Shown: positions 56,147 through 64,000 of the stretch, one piece after another
Numbering within the stretch: position 1 is the first letter of the stretch
How the letters are laid out: each line of letters begins with the position of its first letter
Source: Persicimonas caeni
GTDB taxonomy: Bacteria; Myxococcota_A; Bradymonadia; Bradymonadales; Bradymonadaceae
Direction: 5' to 3'
DNA length: 64,000 nt
Assembly: GCF_006517175.1 (NCBI RefSeq)
Contig: NZ_CP041186.1
Location: 5,731,074 to 5,795,073, forward strand
Position numbers and translations under genes: made by a program
Notes under the pieces: generated by a model
What the model saw: only the letters and a program-made list of their open reading frames with translations
Database searches by the model: none
What the model was told of the DNA's origin: nothing

Positions 56147-57513
56147 GCTGCCTTGTCCTCGAGGTCGCCGATCTTCTTCATGACGAGCGCGATGCGCTCG
56201 CGCAGAAGCAGCGACTCGCGCTCGTATTCGAGCTCGGAGACGCGGCCGTCCTCGTAGTCCTCTTCGAGCAGGGCGAGCTCGTCGAGAAGCTCCTCGCGCT
56301 CGCGCTCGAGCATGGTGATGAGCTCGCCGGAGCTGTGCGATTCTTCGACGCGCTTCTTCTCGCGTCGCGCGAACCCGAAGACGAAGAGGGCGCCCAAAAT
56401 ACCGAGTCCCAGGGCCGTCCACGCGCCGATCGGGCGGTTGAAGGGGAGGCCGTCGAGCTGGAATTTAAGCGTGCCGCCAGGCTCGATGCTGCGATTCTTG
56501 GCGGTCAAAAAGAGGCCGCCATTTTGTGAGCCGAGCGCGCCTTGGTCGACGCCGACGTTGTCCGGGTCGAAGCCCGGCGCGGCGATCGTCAAGTCGGAGA
56601 AGTACCGAATTTTAACGCGCTCGTTGGCGGGCTCGAGCGGCACGACCACCGACACGTCTTCGACGGGATAGTCGAACTCCTGCGAAAAGGAAAACTGGGG
56701 GCGGTTGGCCGTCATCGAAAAGCTGACGCTGATCGGCACGGCTTCGCCCGGCTTGAGTGTGCCTTTCCAGAAGACGCTGCTTTCGATGACCTTGGTCGGA
56801 CCTGCGGCCTGTGCCTCGATGCCCCTTGCTTTGAGGGGCAGGTCGAGTGGCATGCCGTGCTCGTACTCCTCGCCGGTCAACAGCGAGGTGTCGAAGACCT
56901 GATTGCCGTCGACGGTCAGCCGGTAGAACTGCTGGAAGTACAGGTTGTCCTCCCAGACGTGCGCGATCGTCTGCAGGTCCTGAATCTTGACCGTCGAGAG
57001 GTCGTTGCCGCGCTCGTAAACCGGGACCTCGAGGGTGACGCCCCGTGCGGGCACCTTGGGCGCGCTCTTGAAAGTCATACCACCGTGGGTGGTCAACGCA
57101 TGCAGGCGAAGCCCCTCTTCGGCGAGGTTGGCAGGGATGCCTTTGAAGGTGGCCGTGCCCGAGGCGTCGGTCACCGCCGTCCACTCGCGGGCCGGCGCAG
57201 GGTCCTGTTGTTCGAAGGGGCCCTTGGGGCGCGCGGCGCGCAAGATGACAGGCTTGGAACCGAGCGCTTCGCCGTCGCTGCCACCGCGGACGACTTTGAC
57301 CGGGACCGAGAAGGTCGCTTCGGCCTCGGCTGTGTCGGGAGCTGCCGGCTTGGCGTCGGCCGCGGCGGTTTCAGCCTCGGGCGCTTGTTTAGCCTCGGGC
57401 GCTTGTTTGGCCTCAGAAGCTTGGTTGTCCTGAGCACTGGCCACACCGGGGATAAGGGCGGTGGCGAGCAGCGCGCACAGGAGGCTCGAGGAGACGTGTC
57501 GAAAGACTTTCAT
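56143..57513 (-). CDS. Membrane protein of the ccm cluster, unknown function
   Basis: 456 residues with a GGAGG site. Signal peptide (GVASAQ). An alanine/glutamate-rich linker with QAPEAK repeats is followed by a beta-rich domain with carboxypeptidase-regulatory-like strands (about 95-165) and a second domain (about 170-370). One transmembrane helix lies near 380-400 and a C-terminal coiled coil of about 60 residues ends the protein. It is coupled by 4-bp overlaps to ccmA downstream and the zinc-ribbon gene upstream, so it is likely part of cytochrome c maturation. I recognise no family. Confidence 0.72.
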   Translation of the reverse strand: MKVFRHVSSSLLCALLATALIPGVASAQDNQASEAKQAPEAKQAPEAETAAADAKPAAPDTAEAEATFSVPVKVVRGGSDGEALGSKPVILRAARPKGPFEQQDPAPAREWTAVTDASGTATFKGIPANLAEEGLRLHALTTHGGMTFKSAPKVPARGVTLEVPVYERGNDLSTVKIQDLQTIAHVWEDNLYFQQFYRLTVDGNQVFDTSLLTGEEYEHGMPLDLPLKARGIEAQAAGPTKVIESSVFWKGTLKPGEAVPISVSFSMTANRPQFSFSQEFDYPVEDVSVVVPLEPANERVKIRYFSDLTIAAPGFDPDNVGVDQGALGSQNGGLFLTAKNRSIEPGGTLKFQLDGLPFNRPIGAWTALGLGILGALFVFGFARREKKRVEESHSSGELITMLEREREELLDELALLEEDYEDGRVSELEYERESLLLRERIALVMKKIGDLEDKAA

Positions 57514-58072
57514 GTCGCCACCTCCGAGCCCGAATTGGGCAGAGCGCGTGATTCCATAGGGGATGTTTGGTCGTCTATGTTGGCTTTGCTTGTGCTCACG
57601 TCAGCGAGTGTGGTGCCACATTGGCTGCAAAACCGTGCGTTGGCCTCCATCTCATGGCCGCACTCGGGACAGTCGATGAGTTTGGGCGAGGTCGACTCGG
57701 CCGGCGCCTTCTCGCGCTCGGCGCGAATTTTGGCCACGCGCTGGTCGAGTTCGGCGTCGATGGCCTCTTCCCAGCCGCGCCCTCCATGGAGGTTGTCGAG
57801 CTCACGCATGACCTCGATCGCCTGCCGTTCGTAGCGGGCTTTGAGGTCGCGATAGTCATTCTCGGTGATCTTGCCCGTCTCGTAGTCGAACTCGACGTCG
57901 CGCAGCGTCTGCAGGAGCGACGACTTGCGCGCGGCGAGCTCCTCGACCTTGCGCAGGTCTTCGTCGAGCACCTCGAAGCGCAACGACTGCTCGTGAGTCG
58001 TCAGGAAGGGGAGCACCAGATGGTAAGCCGCGACCAACGTGAAGATGGCCGAGGCGATGATCAACAGAAGCG

Positions 58073-58076
<4 letters not shown>
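57510..58076 (-). CDS. Zinc-ribbon membrane protein of the ccm cluster
   Basis: 188 residues. N-terminal helix (about 3-22), a coiled coil with EELAARKSSLLQTLRDVEFDY and YRDLKARYERQ (about 40-95), and a C-terminal zinc ribbon, CPECGHEMEANARFCSQCG. The coiled-coil plus helix start resembles short CcmI-like proteins; the zinc ribbon is unusual. It overlaps ccmF and the next gene by 4 bp each (ATGA). Confidence 0.75.
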
Positions 58077-60274
<2,198 letters not shown>

Positions 60275-60308
60275 CGGGGGCTACCCACGGTTCGAAGAAC
60301 TCAAATTT

Positions 60309-60821
60309 TCAGCGCTTGGCCTGAGGACCTTCTTTGGAGATCCCCTCCGGGTGAGGGCCCTGGCCTTCGTAGCGGCTGGGGCACTTGACCATGACCTCGT
60401 CGGCCTCGAGCGTGTAACTGTCGTTGACGGTGCCTTGGGCCACGACTTCCACGCCCTCCTCGAAGGTGTCGGGCAGGGCGCGGTCGTAGGTGACCCAGAT
60501 GGTCTTGCCCTTTTCGGCCACCTGGAACTTGCGTCCCAGCGTGCCGGCCTCGCCTTCGATCGAGCCGGGCTCGACTTTGCCTTTGATGCGTACCGTCTGG
60601 CCGACGAGATCGTCGCCTTGAGCCACCGCCTCGTCGACGGTGTAAAAGTACGTCTCCGCTTCGAGCCCGTCGAAAATCACGTAGCCGACCAAGCTTACCG
60701 CCACCAAGAGCGCCAGCACTATCGGCCAACTGCTTCCTCCGTCGGCGTTCGACGACTCCAGGTCATCGAACTCTTCGAAAGGCTCTCGGGGGTCATTTGG
60801 GGTGTGGTTGGACTCCATCAT
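60309..60821 (-). CDS. ccmE: Heme chaperone CcmE, CxxxY variant
   Basis: 170 residues, start ATG 60821 with GGAGG six bases upstream. One transmembrane helix near 32-50 and the CcmE OB-fold with GQTVRIKGKVEPGSI and GVEVVAQGTVNDS. The heme-binding HxxxY is replaced by Cys147-x3-Tyr151 (KCPSRY), as in the 'system I*' CcmE proteins known from delta-proteobacteria and archaea. It carries heme from CcmC to CcmF; no ccmC, ccmG or ccmH is in this window. Confidence 0.88.
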   Translation of the reverse strand: MMESNHTPNDPREPFEEFDDLESSNADGGSSWPIVLALLVAVSLVGYVIFDGLEAETYFYTVDEAVAQGDDLVGQTVRIKGKVEPGSIEGEAGTLGRKFQVAEKGKTIWVTYDRALPDTFEEGVEVVAQGTVNDSYTLEADEVMVKCPSRYEGQGPHPEGISKEGPQAKR

Positions 60822-61130
60822 ATACCGCCTCCGGATCACCAACGCGTTAGAGAGTCGCGTGTGGACAACGAGAATGCGCGCCTCGGCATTCCCGTACAAC
60901 AGGTTCATTGAATACTCTGAATCAGCGCACCTGTGGGGTCGGTGGCAAGCGGCGGCTCTCGACGCCTGCTCGACCCGATCCCTCGTTACTGAAAATGGGC
61001 AGGAAAGACAAGGAGAGGGCTTCGGGGCTGTGTCAGCGAAAATCGTGCGCAGCCGCCGCCAGGGCGGCCCAAGGGGGGATCATATGGTGAAATCGAAGCG
61101 AGGATTGGAAATTATCTTACCAATCCGCGC
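60822..61130. other. Intergenic region upstream of ccmE; no gene seen
   Basis: About 310 bp between ccmE and the end of moaA. It must hold the ccmE promoter, but no confident -35/-10 pair is found. GGATTGG/CCAATCC (61102-61108 / 61120-61126), 5 bp beyond the moaA stop, may form a weak terminator hairpin. Plus-strand frames here look noncoding. Confidence 0.5.
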
Positions 61131-62165
61131 TCATCCGCCGATGGAGGTCATCTGTTTGTTGGTCACCGAGCCGCCGTCGATGTCGAACGCGTGGCGCTCC
61201 TTTTTGCCGAAGAGCGCCATCTGGATGCGGTGCTCGACGACTTCGCGGCGGCGCTGGGGATCGTCGACGGTGCGCAGGGGCTCGCGCAGGTCGACCTCTT
61301 GGTCATCGGCCAAGCAGGCGCGCAGACCGCCCACCGAGGTCAGACGCACGCGGTTGCACGCGGCGCAGAAACACTCGGTGACCGCGCTGATAATGCCGAA
61401 AGGATGGCCTTCGTCGGGAGTGTCGGCGCCGTGCAGACGCCAATAACGCGCCGGGCCGGTGCCGTAGCGCTCGGTGTCGGCTTCGAGCGTCCAATGCTCC
61501 GAGAGCGTCTCGCGCATCGTGCGCGCCGGCACGCAGTCGCCTTTGCCCTCGGCCCACACGGTGTCCCCGATGGGCATGAACTCGATGAAGCGCATGATCA
61601 GGTCGCGCTCCATGGCGAAGCGGACGAGAGCGGGCATTTCGTCGTCGTTGAAGCCTCCGACGATGACCGCGTTGAGCTTGATCGAAGAGAAGTCCGCCTG
61701 GCGAGCGGCCTCGATGCCTTCGAGCACACGCTCGAGGCTGCCGACGCGGGTGATCTCCTTGAAACGAGCAGGATCGAGGGTGTCGAGACTGATATTGACG
61801 CTGTCGAGGCCGGCGTCTTCGAGCGGTTGGGCGTACTTTTTGAGCAAAAAGGCGTTGGTGGTCATCGCCACTTTGTCGATGCCGTCGACCTCTTTGAGCA
61901 TCGCCACCAGCCGAGGCAACTCGGCGCGCACCAGCGGCTCGCCGCCGGTGATGCGCACGCGACGCACGCCCTGGGCGGCGAAGACCTCGACCAGTTCGGT
62001 GATCTCTTCGTAGCTGAGCAACTCCTCGCGCGGGGCGAACGGAAGACCGTCGGCGGGCATGCAGTACACACACCGAAAGTTGCATCGGTCCGTGACGGAG
62101 ATGCGCATGTAGGTGAGCTTGCGCCCAAATCGGTCCGTCAGCTTGTCGGATGCGGCTTCGTTCAT
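61131..62165 (-). CDS. moaA: GTP 3',8-cyclase (molybdenum cofactor biosynthesis)
   Basis: 344 residues. Radical-SAM cluster Cys28-x3-Cys32-x2-Cys35 (DRCNFRCVYC), SAM motif ITGGEPLVR, and the C-terminal [4Fe-4S] site CFCAACNRVRLTSVGGLRACL. It ends in the conserved Gly-Gly tail (TSIGG), essential in MoaA. It converts GTP to 3',8-cyclo-H2-GTP with MoaC. No other mo* gene adjoins. Confidence 0.96.
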   Translation of the reverse strand: MNEAASDKLTDRFGRKLTYMRISVTDRCNFRCVYCMPADGLPFAPREELLSYEEITELVEVFAAQGVRRVRITGGEPLVRAELPRLVAMLKEVDGIDKVAMTTNAFLLKKYAQPLEDAGLDSVNISLDTLDPARFKEITRVGSLERVLEGIEAARQADFSSIKLNAVIVGGFNDDEMPALVRFAMERDLIMRFIEFMPIGDTVWAEGKGDCVPARTMRETLSEHWTLEADTERYGTGPARYWRLHGADTPDEGHPFGIISAVTECFCAACNRVRLTSVGGLRACLADDQEVDLREPLRTVDDPQRRREVVEHRIQMALFGKKERHAFDIDGGSVTNKQMTSIGG

Positions 62166-62214
62166 GGGAAAAGTCCCGGCCTCGTTTACGAAAGAGACCG
62201 GGTCATTGCGAGTG

Positions 62215-63099
62215 CTACCACAGGTCGATGACGCCGTCGTCTTTCTTCTTTTTCGCTTCTTTCTTCTTCGCCTTCTTTGCTGCCTTTCGGCGCTTCGCGC
62301 GTCGGTAACTCCGTCGGCGTTTGGCCTTCTTCTTGGCCTTGGCCGCAGCTACGGGATCGCTGAATTCTTCGGTGATGCGCAACACTTCGGAGTCGAGACC
62401 CAACTCGATGTCGTAGCTCGGGCTCTCGGGCTTCATGACGAAGGTGTCGTCTTCATCGTCGTCGGCGCTGGGCTTGTAGGTCGGCGTCTCCAGGCTGACG
62501 GTGACTTTGTCGCCGGGCACGCCCTGAAAGCTGAAATGAGCCTGACCCTCCTCGTCGGTATGCGCGACGACCTGGTCGTTATGCTTCACCGGTATGTTTT
62601 GACATTTCTCGCTGCCCAAATATTTCCCACAATTCGTATCGAGCCAGACCAAGTAGTCCTTGCGGGCCGAGCGAACGGAGGTCTGCAGGGTGATAGGCAC
62701 CGGCTTCTTCTTGCCGTCGAGCGATTTCGACAGCTTGAGCGTGCCGCCGGCGACGGCGTCCTCGGGGACCAGGTACTCGTCCATCTTGCCGATGGCCACT
62801 TCCACCTGAGCGCCGGCTTGCTCGTTGATGACCGCCTCGAAGAGGCCGTCGCGATCGGTGAAGCCGACCGTCTTGCCGTCCAGCAGTACCGGTGCTTCGG
62901 CGACGGGGCTGTCGTTCTCGTCGCTGACCGACACGTTGATTTCGAACTGATGGACCTTCGGAGCGGCTTTCTTCTCCTGTTCGCCGCAACCGGCGGTGAG
63001 CAGAAGGGCCAGCAGCACGGCGAGTGGGCCAGCCAGCCGGGTCCATTCGAGCCGGGACAAGCGATGAGCCGTCGAGTCGCGCAAAGTTGATGTCGTCAT
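62215..63099 (-). CDS. Lipoprotein with Lys/Arg-rich tail
   Basis: 294 residues from ATG 63099 (GGAGA site). Lipobox LLLTAGC. Two beta-rich Ig-like/carboxypeptidase-regulatory-like domains (about 50-130 and 135-210; DENDSPVAEAPVLLDGKT and DEEGQAHFSFQGVPG). The C-terminal 50 residues are strikingly basic (KKKAKRRRSYRRAKRRKAAK), unusual for an exported protein, and could bind LPS, nucleic acid or peptidoglycan. Function unknown. Confidence 0.72.
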   Translation of the reverse strand: MTTSTLRDSTAHRLSRLEWTRLAGPLAVLLALLLTAGCGEQEKKAAPKVHQFEINVSVSDENDSPVAEAPVLLDGKTVGFTDRDGLFEAVINEQAGAQVEVAIGKMDEYLVPEDAVAGGTLKLSKSLDGKKKPVPITLQTSVRSARKDYLVWLDTNCGKYLGSEKCQNIPVKHNDQVVAHTDEEGQAHFSFQGVPGDKVTVSLETPTYKPSADDDEDDTFVMKPESPSYDIELGLDSEVLRITEEFSDPVAAAKAKKKAKRRRSYRRAKRRKAAKKAKKKEAKKKKDDGVIDLW

Positions 63100-63242
63100 A
63101 AGTGTCTCCTGCACCGCAGATTCCGTGGTTTCGAGCCGTATTGGCTGTTAACGCATCGGGCGGCCCATGGATCTAAATTGATTTGGCCAGCCGCTCTGCA
63201 GTACGCAGTGTCGTGCTCGAGTCAAAAGTGCGAGCGTCTCGT

Positions 63243-63998
63243 TCAGTCCTCGTCTTCGTCTGCTTTTTCCGCCGGCTCGTGCACGGTTCGCACCTCGGCG
63301 CTGGTCGCCCGATGGAAGAACCCGATCGCGTCTGCGCGATAGTCGACCGAGTGCAGTCGCTTGTACTTGAGCCTCGCTTCACCCACGGCGCCCTCAGCCA
63401 GCGCCTTGTCGATGTCCTTGCGAAGATCGTCGCGGAATTGGCGCACCTCTTTTTCGGAGGTGAGCTCCTCGAGCATCTTCTGGTCTTCGTCGTTGGGCTT
63501 TCCGCCGCTGAGGCGTACTGCGGAGGTGAGCTTGGTCAGCGCGGCCTTGTACTCCTCGAGCGAACCGCTGTTCTTGGCGTCTTTGAGGTGCTTCTGCGCC
63601 TCGGCGCGAAGCTTTTTGGCCTCGGCGGCCGCCTCTTCGTCGCTCATCTTCTTGTCGCCGCCGTCAGCGGGCGGGTTGGTCCGATAGCTGCTGACGATGG
63701 TCAGGCGCGGATCGCTCTGCACCGCACCGGGGGGCGCGACGGCACCGGCTGCGGCGGGCGCACCCGCTTCGCTACCTGCGCCGGCATTGCCGGCTTCCGA
63801 GCCCGCTGCCGGGGAGCCCCCGGCCGGTTGCGCCGCCTCTTGCTGCTTTTTGGCGATGGCCGCCTGACGAGCTTGCGCTTGGCGAGCCTTCTGCGCCTGC
63901 TGCTTGTTCCAGTACATGTAGCCGGCAAAGCCGCCCAAGAGGAGCACGGCAATGGCTGCCACGATCTTGATGTCGAGCTCGGCCGGGTTCAGGCTCAA
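63243..63998 (-). CDS. Bitopic membrane protein, possibly truncated by the window edge
   Basis: Up to 251 residues. One helix near 10-30 (KIVAAIAVLLLGGFAGYMYW), a Gln/Ala-rich charged stretch, a Gly/Ala/Pro linker (about 57-90) and a C-terminal coiled-coil region (about 115-215) with an acidic end. The only start inside the window is TTG 63998, at the edge, so the true start may lie beyond it. Function unknown. Confidence 0.6.
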   Translation of the reverse strand: MSLNPAELDIKIVAAIAVLLLGGFAGYMYWNKQQAQKARQAQARQAAIAKKQQEAAQPAGGSPAAGSEAGNAGAGSEAGAPAAAGAVAPPGAVQSDPRLTIVSSYRTNPPADGGDKKMSDEEAAAEAKKLRAEAQKHLKDAKNSGSLEEYKAALTKLTSAVRLSGGKPNDEDQKMLEELTSEKEVRQFRDDLRKDIDKALAEGAVGEARLKYKRLHSVDYRADAIGFFHRATSAEVRTVHEPAEKADEDED

Positions 63999-64000
63999 CC

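Noticed and set aside
60802-61446. Plus-strand ORF over the ccmE upstream region and moaA
   Set aside because: It overlaps moaA antisense, has no ribosome site and no domain.

Overview
The window is a high-GC chromosomal segment with dense genes on both strands. Many products are lipoproteins with lipobox cysteines. They sit with hybrid sensor kinases, DUF1592, EGF-like, PQQ-type and FG-GAP-type secreted proteins, a Tad pilus locus and a Ccm system of the kind first described in delta-proteobacteria. This fits a predatory or free-living member of the Myxococcota / former Deltaproteobacteria, possibly Bradymonadales. That assignment is an inference from gene content; no rRNA or tRNA is present to anchor it.

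Layout. 1-1400: start of a DUF1592-type cytochrome-associated lipoprotein running off the left edge. 1650-5510: mobile island with a large serine recombinase, an overlapping small ORF, and a complete ISAs1-like insertion sequence with near-perfect terminal inverted repeats. 5780-8380: cluster of small membrane proteins resembling the YqjD/YqjE (DUF883 / phage-holin) stress group plus YtxH, headed by a lipoprotein. 8600-11065: promoter, metzincin-motif lipoprotein with FG-GAP-like repeats, strong terminator. 11087-19774: a coiled-coil membrane protein, a single-domain response regulator, then a coupled three-gene unit whose first product fuses a degenerate kinase, a RecB/Dna2-type Fe-S nuclease and a UPF1/Dna2-type SF1 helicase; the other two are a beta-propeller lipoprotein and a CPBP protease. 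19849-21413: two 239-bp copies of a dispersed element flank a lipoprotein gene. 21492-28473: glycosyltransferase, small membrane protein, a giant Cys-rich protein with six 110-residue repeats, and a choice-of-anchor lipoprotein.

28569-31979: two histidine kinases and a MEDS sensor protein. 32200-37400: a divergent RlmD/TrmA-like protein lacking catalytic residues, a PQQ-like lipoprotein coupled to a two-CxxCH lipoprotein, an SDR protein, and a 42-bp minisatellite. 37529-42935: a REC/GGDEF regulator, hpd flanked by two related leader-plus-hairpin repeats, a YfbR-like HD protein and a second SDR protein. 43099-54642: Tad pilus locus (cpaB, cpaC, FHA-cpaF, tadB, tadC, a second FHA protein, a TPR lipoprotein, a Flp-like pilin with a C-terminal membrane anchor, a GT-C-like membrane protein). 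54644-60821: cytochrome c maturation genes ccmE-ccmF-x-x-ccmA-ccmB, with CcmE carrying CxxxY instead of HxxxY. 61131-63998: moaA and two envelope proteins.

The best candidates for something new are the kinase-nuclease-helicase fusion and its coupled neighbours, the FHA-decorated Tad locus with an anchored pilin, and the paired intergenic repeat elements.
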